A DNA stretch of 64,000 nucleotides from UBA993 sp964485855 (GTDB lineage: Bacteria; Bacillota; Dethiobacteria; DTU022). Shown piece by piece: positions 25,701 through 33,293 of this stretch. The stretch spans positions 41,861-105,860 of the forward strand of contig CAZAKI010000003.1 in assembly GCA_964485855.1 (NCBI GenBank), in the 5' to 3' direction. A program made the position numbers and the translations under genes. The notes under the pieces are model-generated. The model was not told the DNA's origin. It saw only the letters and a list, made by a program, of their open reading frames with translations, and did not search any database. Position 1 is the first letter of the stretch, and each line of letters begins with the position of its first letter.

Positions 25701-26330
25701 GATCTGGAGGCTTTAGGTGAAGTTAATCTAGGCGCCATTGAGGAGCTGATCCGTCTAGAAGAGCGAATTAAGTTTCTCACTGATCAGAAAGATGATCTTC
25801 ATCGTGGTGAAAAATCACTGAACAAAGTTCTGGCAGAGATAGATGAACGGATGGAATACTATTTTCTTGGTGCCTTTGAACAGATTAACCAAAACTTTAT
25901 CAAAACATTTAATGAGCTGTTTGAAGGAGGTCAGGTATTGCTGAGGCTTACTGATGAAGAAAATATTTTGGAATCAGGAGTTGAAATCATTGCCCAGCCT
26001 CCTGGCAAGAAATTGCAGAATATTACCCTTTTATCAGCCGGCGAAAAAGTTTTAACAGCCATTGCCTTGGTATTTGCAATTCTTCGCTATAAACCGGCAC
26101 CTTTTTATCTGATGGATGAAGTAGAATCAACCCTGGATGATGCCAATCTATCAAGGTTTACCAAGTTTTTAAAACAAAACTCAAAACAAGCCCAGTTTAT
26201 CATGATTACCCACCGCCGAAGAACGATGGAAGAAGCAGGGGTTCTCTACGGAGTGACCATGCCGGAAGCGGGTATTTCACGGCTAATGTCACTAAGGCTT
26301 GAAGATTGTAAAATCGGCGAGGAGCAGTAA
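22770..26330 (+). CDS. smc: Chromosome partition protein SMC
   Basis: ATPase that organises and segregates the chromosome with ScpA and ScpB (not in this window). 1186 residues: Walker A GPNGCGKSN (31-39), long coiled coils, hinge domain about 515-660, second coiled coil, C-terminal head. The ABC signature reads LSAGEK at residues 1088-1093, with Ala1090 where most SMCs have Gly (LSGGE); Walker B is YLMDEVESTLDD. Start is TTG 22770, seven bases after AAGGAG. ftsY follows after six bases. Confidence 0.96.
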   Translation: MYLKRMELFGFKSFADKSELGLLPGIAAVIGPNGCGKSNLVDAVRWALGEQSVKSLRGNKMEEIIFSGSENRKALNFAEVSLTFDGAGNFLNLDYDEITITRRLFRNGDSEYYINKSPCRLKDITEMFMDTGLGKDVYSVIGQGRVDEIINNRPEERREIFEEAAGIFKYKLRKKEARRRLEETRENLIRVQDLIFELDNQVEPLQEQAEVTRHYRDLKQQVQAEEKKLLSFQLRKTQADLDKVNRQLQSVNDALLSAAAQGGQREKELQDLKNRLYDCQQLKKEKESEYNNLVRTQEQLQSEIKLFCEREKRYKEKIEEDRQNIAKLQELSSEYAEQVLQAEKKLALKKTELTSLEEELRTNRESLGLHEKSPLAHEAEKMQEIIYKATARREAAEMSLAENKRRLEKMREQKEQINSDLDSLRKKDFELAKMIDDMILEIAELKKQLITQRDLEAAERLVEEQYKEELNYFSTEANNLKEKVNSIHSRLQLLEEQDLSLTGYYRGVKELMQARSQLPGIIGPVADLIEVEAPYVQAVESALGSSLQYLIAESESAVREAIQFLRDNKKGWATFLPLDIIHKPAEPMERFSDWRNQSGVIGKASELIKTDPAYRKATDYLLAPTIICRTLDDALNAARFVKHSCRIVTLEGEMINPGGIIRGGSLPTRNAGMPLGRRKEIDVLKQELNIINRNLQNTVNKVESLTKRLNEQKQKVINITIQNRKISDHHDSVTRDSEKAQLEQNTVRQRLESLVGLIKNSEEENNEVQKRHQELTAEIEHSEQEIAGGEKELAAIKEDYKKYLEQKEALEQKVTNVLIQISTCREQHESLVEKINNLILLKQKPDSELVSREEDLIKVQHELQDNAEAKNQLKQKLEELDLHKGELMIELEGLSGQANSLETELIEYEEQERLEQGRITRQEKRERQLSLDQARLQAELNYQEMHFRELFNSLTLVDTDQEYNPEFGREQIENLREDLEALGEVNLGAIEELIRLEERIKFLTDQKDDLHRGEKSLNKVLAEIDERMEYYFLGAFEQINQNFIKTFNELFEGGQVLLRLTDEENILESGVEIIAQPPGKKLQNITLLSAGEKVLTAIALVFAILRYKPAPFYLMDEVESTLDDANLSRFTKFLKQNSKQAQFIMITHRRRTMEEAGVLYGVTMPEAGISRLMSLRLEDCKIGEEQ

Positions 26331-26336
26331 ATCTAG

Positions 26337-27242
26337 ATGAATCTTGTAGAAAAATTCCAAAACAGTCTTGCACGGACCCGTAGTGGTTTTGTAGAAAAGA
26401 TTGATCAATTAATGACAGCAGGCGAATTGGATGACAATTTTTATGAAGAATTGGAAGAAATTTTAATTTCAGGCGATGTTGGGGTCGAAACATCGCTGAA
26501 GCTTGTTAAAACGCTAAGAACCGATGCAGCTGTTCAACGAATCCGGAAGCGGGAAGATTTCAAGGTTCTTTTAATTAATACGATTACCGAATTGTTGACC
26601 GCAGACACTATAAACTTTTCTAGCAGTGCAAAGCCTTACCTGATTCTTTTGGTCGGGGTAAATGGTTCCGGGAAAACAACAACGGCAGCCAAACTGGCCG
26701 GAATTTACCGCAAAGAAGGTCGAAAAGTTTTACTTGTCGCCGGTGATACTTTTCGGGCTGCTGCTGTTGAACAGCTGGAAGTATGGTCGGAAAGAACAGG
26801 TGCTGATTTAATTAAGCAGAAAGCAGGATCTGATCCTTCAGCCCTTTACTATGATGCCATCAATGCCGCAAAATCACGTGACACTGAATTAATAATTGGC
26901 GATACTGCCGGCAGGTTACATAATAAGTATAACCTGATGGAAGAACTGAAAAAAATTTACCGGGTTATCGGTCGTAACCTTCCAGGAGCGCCGCACCAGG
27001 TGATTCTTGTTATTGATGCCACGACGGGCCAGAATGCTCTAGTGCAAGCAAAAACCTTCAATCAAGCTTTGCCTTTATCCGGAGTGATCTTAACAAAGAT
27101 CGACGGCACGGCTCGCGGGGGAATTATCTTGGCAATCAAGGATAATCTAAACATTCCGGTGCTTTATTTGGGAACTGGGGAAACCATTGAAGACCTTACC
27201 CCATTTGAGGCTGCAGCTTTTACTCAGGCTCTCCTTCAATAG
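26337..27242 (+). CDS. ftsY: Signal recognition particle receptor FtsY
   Basis: GTPase that docks SRP-ribosome complexes at the membrane. 301 residues, the short form without a long acidic A domain: N domain (about 1-90) and G domain with G1 GVNGSGKTTTAAKL, DTFRAAAVEQL, G3 DTAGR, G4 TKIDGTARGG. GAGGAG in the end of smc acts as ribosome binding site. The smc-ftsY pairing is typical for Firmicutes. Confidence 0.96.
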   Translation: MNLVEKFQNSLARTRSGFVEKIDQLMTAGELDDNFYEELEEILISGDVGVETSLKLVKTLRTDAAVQRIRKREDFKVLLINTITELLTADTINFSSSAKPYLILLVGVNGSGKTTTAAKLAGIYRKEGRKVLLVAGDTFRAAAVEQLEVWSERTGADLIKQKAGSDPSALYYDAINAAKSRDTELIIGDTAGRLHNKYNLMEELKKIYRVIGRNLPGAPHQVILVIDATTGQNALVQAKTFNQALPLSGVILTKIDGTARGGIILAIKDNLNIPVLYLGTGETIEDLTPFEAAAFTQALLQ

Positions 27243-27256
27243 ATTAAGCTGCCATG

Positions 27257-27289
27257 AAAAAAACAGGCCGGTTCCACCGGAGCCGGCCT
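27257..27289 (-). terminator. Terminator of the RDD gene (and ftsY end)
   Basis: Stem AGGCCGGTTCC/GGAGCCGGCCT (27265-27289). Read on the minus strand it is followed by seven T residues (A-run 27257-27263), so it is a classic terminator for the RDD gene. On the plus strand it lacks a T-run but may still help to stop ftsY transcripts. Confidence 0.75.
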
Positions 27290-27325
27290 CAATAAAACCT
27301 TAATTTTAATAATTAGATCTGGAAT

Positions 27326-27754
27326 TTACTTCTTTACGACGAATGTTTTTGCCAGACGGTCACCTAAACGTTGTTTTTGCGGAGAAGTCCAGATGAATAT
27401 CGCTCCGACTAGGTAAGCAAACAAGCCATCAATGATCCGTAGCAAATTCCGGATCAGGGAAGCTGTCAGGGTAACAGGTGAACCGTCTTCCATCACTACC
27501 CGCATACCAAGAACCAATTTGCCCGGAGTTCCACCGAGATAAGTTTCCAATAACCAGTAATAAACAAAGCTGAGAAGAAAAAATAAAAAAGCAGGAGCGC
27601 CTTGTAACTCAAAGCCAGTTGCCGTTGTTCCGCCGGTTACCGCCGCCATCAGATAAGCAAGAATTCCAAGTAAAATGCCATCAATCAATACAGCCACAAA
27701 CCGCAATCCAACTCCGACATTTCTTTCATAACCGAAAGATTCGCCATTTGCCAT
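27326..27754 (-). CDS. RDD family membrane protein
   Basis: 142-residue integral membrane protein with RDD-family marks: GVGLRFVAVLIDGILLG near the N-terminus (Arg and Asp) and TPGKLVLGMRVV in the middle, with about three membrane segments. Function of RDD proteins varies (transport is suggested) and is unknown here. ATG 27754 is chosen over an upstream in-frame start because GGGAGGT lies eight bases before it. Single-gene unit with its own promoter and terminator. Confidence 0.85.
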   Translation of the reverse strand: MANGESFGYERNVGVGLRFVAVLIDGILLGILAYLMAAVTGGTTATGFELQGAPAFLFFLLSFVYYWLLETYLGGTPGKLVLGMRVVMEDGSPVTLTASLIRNLLRIIDGLFAYLVGAIFIWTSPQKQRLGDRLAKTFVVKK

Positions 27755-27812
27755 GCGTACTACCTCCCTAGAAAATATGTTGACTTGCAAACGATAATTG
27801 AGTTATTACCTA

Positions 27813-27841
27813 ATATTACCACTATTTGATCGATTATGCAA
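27813..27841 (-). promoter_or_regulatory. Promoter of the RDD gene
   Basis: Minus strand: TTGCAT (27841-27836), 17-base spacer, TAATAT (27818-27813). It lies back to back with the ylxM promoter. Confidence 0.5.
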
Positions 27842-27895
27842 TATTTAAACTGTTTTCAGGGTTTCATTAACCTACAAACTTAAATCTAAAATAAT

Positions 27896-27924
27896 TTGCA
27901 GATTGGAATGGATTCTGGTATACT
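27896..27924 (+). promoter_or_regulatory. Promoter of ylxM-ffh
   Basis: TTGCAG (27896-27901), 17-base spacer, extended -10 TGGTATACT (hexamer 27919-27924). Start of transcription near 27931. Confidence 0.65.
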
Positions 27925-27960
27925 TCCCCTGTTAAGTGTATTACCTTGACAGGAGCCCTT

Positions 27961-28308
27961 ATGCTCGAAGAACTAAACCGTATTAATATGCTTTTTGACA
28001 TATATGCTTCATTGCTGACTGATCGGCAAAAGGAAGTGCTACAGCTATATTTTAGCGATAACTATTCCCTTGGGGAAATTGCCGGTGAATATAAAGTCAG
28101 CAGGCAGGCAATTTATGATCTGATCCAGAGGGCCTTAAATACTCTGGAAAAACTAGAAACCAAGCTTGGTCTCTATCAGCTTTTTAATCTTCAGCAGCAG
28201 CTATTAACAGCGGCTGACGCAATATTAAGCACTGGTTGTCCGAGTCAGGATCGGCTTAATCTGCTCAGGGCGATCATCAATGACTTAAGACAAAGTATCG
28301 AACAGTAG
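27961..28308 (+). CDS. ylxM: YlxM/p13 family DNA-binding helix-turn-helix protein
   Basis: 115 residues with a sigma-70 region-4-like helix-turn-helix (LTDRQKEVLQLYFSDNYSLGEIAGEYKVSRQAIYDLIQRA). The family is almost always encoded directly before ffh and is thought to affect the SRP pathway. ATG 27961 follows AGGAG by five bases; an in-frame TTG at 27946 is less likely. ffh follows after 13 bases. Confidence 0.92.
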   Translation: MLEELNRINMLFDIYASLLTDRQKEVLQLYFSDNYSLGEIAGEYKVSRQAIYDLIQRALNTLEKLETKLGLYQLFNLQQQLLTAADAILSTGCPSQDRLNLLRAIINDLRQSIEQ

Positions 28309-28321
28309 GAGTAATCGAAAT

Positions 28322-29674
28322 ATGTTTTCAAATCTTGCTGAAAAATTACAAAATACATTGCGTCAATTAAGAGGCAGAGGTAAACTCGGTGAAAAAGATG
28401 TTGACGCAGCAATGCGTGAAATTAGGCTTGCTTTACTTGAAGCAGATGTTAACTTTAAGGTGGTTAAAGAATTTGTAGCGATCATCCGCGAGCGGGCCGT
28501 TGGCAAAGAAGTAATGAGCAGCCTAACACCGGGGCAGCAGGTAGTGAAAATTGTAAACGAAGAGCTTACAAGATTGATGGGCGACAAACCAAGCCCTCTT
28601 AATTCTGCCAAAAATCGATCAAAGCTAATTATGCTTGCCGGTTTGCAGGGTTCGGGAAAAACTACCACGGCGGCAAAGCTGGCCTATCACTTGATGAAAT
28701 CAGGGGCGAAACCCTTAATGGTTGCAGCGGATATTTACCGACCGGGGGCTATAAAACAGCTACAAATTCTTAGTGAATCATTAGGAGTAGCCTTTTTTAC
28801 TAGTGCAGAAGAAAAGCCGGAGATAATTTGTCGGGAAGCAATTCGTCAGGCAGAAAAAGATGAACTGGATCTGGTTATCATTGATACAGCAGGCAGATTA
28901 CATATTGATGATCAGATGATGGAGGAGCTCGTAAAGATTAAAGAAACTGTTAACCCTGAAGAGGTCTTGCTTGTTGTCGATGCTATGACCGGTCAGGACG
29001 CAGTTAATGCGGCAGAATCTTTTAATAAGGCCATTGGTATTACCGGGGTAGTGATGACCAAGCTTGATGGTGATACCCGCGGCGGGGCGGCTCTTTCTGT
29101 TCGTGCTGTAACGGGTTGTCCGATCAAGTTCATCGGTGTTGGTGAAAAGATCGATCAGCTCGAGCCATTTTACCCGGACCGCCTGGCTTCCAGAATTCTT
29201 GGTATGGGCGATATGTTGACTCTGATTGAAAAAGCAGAAGCGGTAGTTGATCAAAACAAAGCCAAAGATATTGAACAAAAGCTCAGAAAACAACAGTTTA
29301 CTCTTGAAGATTTTAAGGATCAACTGATCCAGTTGCGCCGCATGGGTTCATTGGAAGATATCCTCAATATGCTGCCTGCAGGTGCCGGTATCCCGAAAGA
29401 AATGCGTCAAATGTCTTTAAATGAACAGAATTTTAAAAGGATCGAAGCAATCATTAATTCAATGACCAATAAAGAAAAAATTGATCCGGCAATGATTAAT
29501 AGCAGCCGCAGGCGACGTATTGCCCAAGGTAGCGGTACCAGTGTTACAGAGGTTAACAAGTTACTTAGCCAGTTTGGACAAATGCAGAAAATGTTTAAAA
29601 ACATGAGTGTTTTGGACCAAAAAGGACAGGTTAAGAAACTAAAGAAAAAGATGAAAAAAGGTTTCCCCTTTTAA
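28322..29674 (+). CDS. ffh: Signal recognition particle protein Ffh
   Basis: Binds signal peptides and SRP RNA and delivers ribosomes to FtsY. 450 residues: N domain, G domain with LQGSGKTTTAAKLA, DIYRPGAIKQL, DTAGR and TKLDGDTRGGAAL, then a methionine-rich M domain (about 300-450) with MTNKEKIDPAMINSSRRRRIAQGSG. AGGAG before ATG. No SRP RNA gene was recognised in the window. Confidence 0.97.
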   Translation: MFSNLAEKLQNTLRQLRGRGKLGEKDVDAAMREIRLALLEADVNFKVVKEFVAIIRERAVGKEVMSSLTPGQQVVKIVNEELTRLMGDKPSPLNSAKNRSKLIMLAGLQGSGKTTTAAKLAYHLMKSGAKPLMVAADIYRPGAIKQLQILSESLGVAFFTSAEEKPEIICREAIRQAEKDELDLVIIDTAGRLHIDDQMMEELVKIKETVNPEEVLLVVDAMTGQDAVNAAESFNKAIGITGVVMTKLDGDTRGGAALSVRAVTGCPIKFIGVGEKIDQLEPFYPDRLASRILGMGDMLTLIEKAEAVVDQNKAKDIEQKLRKQQFTLEDFKDQLIQLRRMGSLEDILNMLPAGAGIPKEMRQMSLNEQNFKRIEAIINSMTNKEKIDPAMINSSRRRRIAQGSGTSVTEVNKLLSQFGQMQKMFKNMSVLDQKGQVKKLKKKMKKGFPF

Positions 29675-29719
29675 AAAATCTTATCTGAACTTACAATAAA
29701 TTGTAATGGAGGTGAAAAA

Positions 29720-29962
29720 ATGGCAGTAAGAATCAGGTTAAAGCGAATGGGTGCTAAAAAGAAACCTTTTTATCGCATCGTGGTGGCAGATTCTCGTTCG
29801 CCTAGAGATGGACGCTTTATTGAAGAGATTGGCTTTTATAATCCCACCACAAAACCAACTACCTTCGAAGTTGATGCTGAAAAAGTAAAGCAATGGATTT
29901 CAAAAGGAGCAAAACCTTCTGATACAGTTAAAGCTCTGCTCGATAAAGCTGGACTGAACTAG
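29720..29962 (+). CDS. rpsP: Ribosomal protein bS16
   Basis: 30S subunit protein of 80 residues, MAVRIRLKRMGAKKKPFYRIVVADSR-type start, followed by RDGRFIEEIGFYNP, all diagnostic. GGAGGTG before ATG. Start of the ribosome maturation cluster rpsP-khpA-rimM-trmD-rplS. Confidence 0.97.
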   Translation: MAVRIRLKRMGAKKKPFYRIVVADSRSPRDGRFIEEIGFYNPTTKPTTFEVDAEKVKQWISKGAKPSDTVKALLDKAGLN

Positions 29963-29987
29963 CAGGACCAAGGGGAGGTTGGTAAGA

Positions 29988-30218
29988 ATGAAGGAACTAT
30001 TGGAGCATATTGCCAGGGCTATGGTCGATTATCCTGAGCAAGTAAGTGTGCACCAGGTTGACAGTGACAGACTAATAGTTCTTGAATTGAAAGTTGCTCC
30101 TGATGATATGGGCAAAGTTATCGGCAAACAGGGTCGAATTGCCAAGGCAATCAGAACTGTTGTCAGTGCAGCAGCTGTTAGGGAGAATAAACGAGTAGTT
30201 GTTGAGATTATCCAGTAA
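29988..30218 (+). CDS. khpA: KH-domain RNA-binding protein KhpA
   Basis: 76 residues making a single KH domain with the loop GKVIGKQGRIAKAIRTVV. KhpA works with KhpB in RNA binding and cell-envelope control in Gram-positives; KhpB is not here. ATG 29988 follows GGGGAGGTT by eight bases, whereas the in-frame TTG 29979 falls inside that site. Between rpsP and rimM as usual. Confidence 0.93.
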   Translation: MKELLEHIARAMVDYPEQVSVHQVDSDRLIVLELKVAPDDMGKVIGKQGRIAKAIRTVVSAAAVRENKRVVVEIIQ

Positions 30219-30219
30219 A

Positions 30220-30732
30220 GTGAAAGAAGCTGTGATTGGAATAGTAACAACACCTCATGGTGTTGATGGTGTGGTTAAAGTCTTTCCTTATACCGATTAT
30301 CCGCAGCGGATAAAAAAACTTGACCTGGTCAGTCTGAAAAAAAAAGATTGGAAAAAAGAAATACAGATTGAAAAGGCTACTGTTTTTGGTCGGTTCTGGC
30401 TTATTAAGTTTGAGGGAGTCGATAACAGGAATGAAGCCGCTGCATTACGGGAATGTTTACTAACCATTCCACTTGAGCAAAGAGTTTCTTTACCAAAGGA
30501 CTCTTATTTCCACGACCAGTTGATTGGATTAATGGTTGAAGACACTGGTGGCTGCAACTTAGGAATGATAGTAGATATAATCACTACTGGTGGGCATGAC
30601 CAGCTTGTAATGGAATCGATTGATAAAAAGAAAAAAGTAATGATTCCGGCTGTAAAAAATTTTGTTCTAAATGTTGATCAAAAAAGAAAACGATTAACTG
30701 TAGCTTTGCCGGAAGGATTACTCGATCTTTAA
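30220..30732 (+). CDS. rimM: Ribosome maturation factor RimM
   Basis: Assists late 30S assembly around S19. The protein has the RimM N-terminal barrel (AVIGIVTTPHGVDGVVKVFPYTDYP) and a C-terminal PRC barrel (DQLIGLMVEDT, VMIPAVKNFVLNVD). I choose GTG 30220, one base after the khpA stop, giving 170 residues and the usual N-terminus; a TTG at 30199 overlapping khpA is possible. No strong ribosome binding site is seen, so coupling to khpA is likely. Confidence 0.92.
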   Translation: MKEAVIGIVTTPHGVDGVVKVFPYTDYPQRIKKLDLVSLKKKDWKKEIQIEKATVFGRFWLIKFEGVDNRNEAAALRECLLTIPLEQRVSLPKDSYFHDQLIGLMVEDTGGCNLGMIVDIITTGGHDQLVMESIDKKKKVMIPAVKNFVLNVDQKRKRLTVALPEGLLDL

Positions 30733-30747
30733 AAGGAGTCCACAGCC

Positions 30748-31482
30748 ATGAAGATCGATCTTCTCACTATTTTTCCGGCCTTGCTGGATGGGCCTTTCCG
30801 GGAAAGTATGATCAAGCGGGCTCAGGAGCAGAAACTGGTAACGATTAATCTAATTGATCTGCGTACATATACAGATGATCGCCACCATCAGGTAGATGAC
30901 GCTCCTTATGGCGGCGGGCATGGGATGATTCTTAAGCCGGAACCTTTGTTTTCTGCGGTGGAAGATTTGAAAACTAAAACTAAATCTGCTAAGGCAAAGG
31001 TAATTCTAATGACTCCTCAGGGGCGGCTGTTTAATCAAACGCTGGCCCGTGAATTATCAGGCCTGGATCATATCATCCTTATCTGTGGTCGCTATGAAGG
31101 AGTCGATGAAAGAGTAAGGATCGCTTTAGTTGACGAAGAAATATCGATCGGTGATTATATTTTAACCGGTGGTGAGTTGGCTGCTGCCGTAGTGGTTGAT
31201 GCCATAACTCGCTTGCTGCCCGGTTTTCTGGCAGAGGAAGCATCAACAAACGAATCATTTACCGAGGCTTTGCTTGAGCATCCTCACTATACCAGACCTG
31301 CGATCTTCCGTGATATGAAAGTTCCTCCGGTTCTTCTGTCAGGGAATCATGGGGAAATAGCAGCATGGCGCAGAAAGCAGTCTCTTAAAAGGACCTATGA
31401 ACGCAGATCTGACTTGCTGAATGGAGTAAGATTAAGTAAAAATGATCTTGATTACTTGGATTCAATTAGCACTAAAGAATAG
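30748..31482 (+). CDS. trmD: tRNA (guanine-37-N1) methyltransferase
   Basis: Methylates G37 of tRNAs next to the anticodon, preventing frameshifts. 244 residues with MKIDLLTIFPALLDGPF, DDAPYGGGHGMILKPEP, LICGRYEGVDERV and the knot segment EISIGDYILTGGELAA. AAAGGAG lies before ATG. 15 bases after rimM. Confidence 0.97.
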   Translation: MKIDLLTIFPALLDGPFRESMIKRAQEQKLVTINLIDLRTYTDDRHHQVDDAPYGGGHGMILKPEPLFSAVEDLKTKTKSAKAKVILMTPQGRLFNQTLARELSGLDHIILICGRYEGVDERVRIALVDEEISIGDYILTGGELAAAVVVDAITRLLPGFLAEEASTNESFTEALLEHPHYTRPAIFRDMKVPPVLLSGNHGEIAAWRRKQSLKRTYERRSDLLNGVRLSKNDLDYLDSISTKE

Positions 31483-31497
31483 CAAACAGATTGCTTG

Positions 31498-31506
31498 TGT
31501 TATAAT
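31498..31506 (+). promoter_or_regulatory. Extended -10 promoter before rplS
   Basis: TGTTATAAT (TG 31498-31499, TATAAT 31501-31506) in the trmD-rplS gap, without a clear -35 box. It would give rplS extra transcription independent of the upstream operon. Confidence 0.45.
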
Positions 31507-31532
31507 TACGCTGTGATTGAAGGAGGTTAAAG

Positions 31533-31880
31533 ATGATGGATTTAATAAAAGAAGTTGAAAAGCGGAACCTGAAAGAAGGGTTGCCGCAGTTTAGCCCGGG
31601 GGATACCGTCAAGGTGCATGTTAAAGTGGTTGAAGGAGCTCGAGAACGAGTCCAGGTTTACGAAGGGGTTGTTATTGGTCGCCAGGGTAGTGGAGCGAGA
31701 GAAACTTTTACCGTCCGTCGGGTTACATTTGGTATTGGTGTAGAAAGGATCTTTCCCGTTCATTCACCGTCGATCAGTAAAATCGAAGTTGTCAAGAGAG
31801 GTCGGGTCAGAAGAGCAAAACTTTACTATCTCAGACAAAGAACAGGTAAAGCAGCCAGAATAAAAGAGAAACGACACTAA
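31533..31880 (+). CDS. rplS: Ribosomal protein bL19
   Basis: 50S protein at the subunit interface. 115 residues with FSPGDTVKVHVKVVEGARERVQVYEGVVI, GVERIFPVHSP and KLYYLRQRTGKAARIKE. AGGAGGT lies upstream; two ATG codons in a row (31533 and 31536) are both possible starts. Confidence 0.97.
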   Translation: MMDLIKEVEKRNLKEGLPQFSPGDTVKVHVKVVEGARERVQVYEGVVIGRQGSGARETFTVRRVTFGIGVERIFPVHSPSISKIEVVKRGRVRRAKLYYLRQRTGKAARIKEKRH

Positions 31881-31896
31881 ACGGGGATGATCTGAT

Positions 31897-32424
31897 TTGA
31901 ACAGATGGAAAGAGCTTTGGGATTGGGTTCGTTCGATCTTAATCGCTGTAATTCTTGCCGTGTTAATTCGGCTCTTTCTTTTTGAAGTCTTTGTAGTGGA
32001 AGGGCGCTCTATGTACCCAACGCTTCATGAAGCGGAGCGCTTAATGGTCAATAAAATTATCTACCGCTTTGATCAACCGAAAAGTGGGGATGTCGTTGTA
32101 TTTGAATTTGAACCGGGCCGTGATTTTATTAAGAGAGTGATCGGTGTTGGCGGTAACCGGATCGAGATTAGAGACGGCCTGGTTTATCTCAACGATCAAG
32201 TCCTTGAGGAACCTTATTTACCCGGAAATATTGAAATGAATGATTTCGGACCGGTTGAAGTCCCGCCCGGATATTTATTCTTAATGGGTGATTACCGTCA
32301 AAACAGCATGGATAGCAGAGATCCGCGTGTTGGTTTTGTTTCTCAAGATCATTTGAAAGGCAGGGCATTTTTTATTTTCTGGCCCCTCTGGGATGCACGT
32401 GCTGTGAGAAACGAGGTTGATTAG
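31897..32424 (+). CDS. lepB: Signal peptidase I
   Basis: Membrane protease that removes signal peptides of exported proteins. 175 residues: one N-terminal membrane segment (about 11-33), catalytic Ser38 in GRSMYPTL, catalytic Lys79 in DFIKRVIG, and the conserved MGDYRQNSMDSR. TTG 31897 is the start, with GGGGAT upstream. Short, single-anchor Gram-positive type; follows rplS by 16 bases. Confidence 0.95.
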   Translation: MNRWKELWDWVRSILIAVILAVLIRLFLFEVFVVEGRSMYPTLHEAERLMVNKIIYRFDQPKSGDVVVFEFEPGRDFIKRVIGVGGNRIEIRDGLVYLNDQVLEEPYLPGNIEMNDFGPVEVPPGYLFLMGDYRQNSMDSRDPRVGFVSQDHLKGRAFFIFWPLWDARAVRNEVD

Positions 32425-32426
32425 CC

Positions 32427-33260
32427 TTGAAAGAAGGTCAGTGGTACCCAGGCAACATGGCCAGGGCAATAAACAATCTGCGCCAGGATCTAAAAATTGT
32501 TGATCTGGTTGTAGAACTGCTTGATGCCCGCATTCCTTATAGCAGTCGCAATCCTGTTTTTGCCGAGCTGTTGAAAGCTAAAAAGCACTTGGTTTTATTA
32601 CATAAGGCTGATCGGGCTGAAGATTCTGAAACGGCCAAGTGGCTGGTGTATTTCAAAAAACAGAAGATTAATGCCATGCCATTCAGCGTTCATCACAAAC
32701 GCTATTTAAGCCAATTGATTCGATTCCTCAAAGAACAGGAAAGCAACCTGCGTTCAACGAGGTTAAAACGTCCATTACGAATGATCATTGTTGGTATTCC
32801 AAATGTTGGCAAATCAACGATGATCAATTATTTTGTTCATAAAGCGGTTACCAGAACTGGAAATCAACCAGGCATAACCAAAGGTCGGCAATGGATCAGG
32901 ATTAACCCAGGGCTTGAGCTGCTTGATACCCCTGGGGTCCTTTGGCCAAGAATTGATGAAGATACTGCCTGGCCCTTGGCGGTGGTGGGTGCTATCCCCC
33001 CCAGCAGGATTGACCTTGAATCGATGGCCCTTTGGCTGATTGATTATTACCTGGACAATATTAAGGCTGGCATCCTGAGCAATCGATATCCGTTAACTAA
33101 TGTGAATTCTGCTGAAAAAATTTTTGAGCAGATTGCCAGAACACAGGGTTGCCTTCAGACAGAGGGAAAACCTGAGCCTAACCGTACTGCAGCTCTTTTG
33201 CTCCGTGATTTCCAGGCTGGCTTACTGGGCAGGATCACCCTGGAAAAAGCACCGCTTTGA
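32427..33260 (+). CDS. rbgA: Ribosome biogenesis GTPase RbgA (YlqF)
   Basis: Circularly permuted GTPase required for late 50S assembly. 277 residues: motif order G4-G5-G1-G2-G3. G1 GIPNVGKST is at 123-131, G3 DTPG near 167, followed by the C-terminal ANTAR-like helix region. The G4 motif reads HKAD (59-62) instead of the usual NKxD, a notable change in the guanine-recognition residue. Start TTG 32427 is two bases after lepB, with GAGG upstream. Confidence 0.95.
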   Translation: MKEGQWYPGNMARAINNLRQDLKIVDLVVELLDARIPYSSRNPVFAELLKAKKHLVLLHKADRAEDSETAKWLVYFKKQKINAMPFSVHHKRYLSQLIRFLKEQESNLRSTRLKRPLRMIIVGIPNVGKSTMINYFVHKAVTRTGNQPGITKGRQWIRINPGLELLDTPGVLWPRIDEDTAWPLAVVGAIPPSRIDLESMALWLIDYYLDNIKAGILSNRYPLTNVNSAEKIFEQIARTQGCLQTEGKPEPNRTAALLLRDFQAGLLGRITLEKAPL

Positions 33261-33293
33261 TTAGTGAGAAAGAACAGCTAGAGGAGCAGTAAA

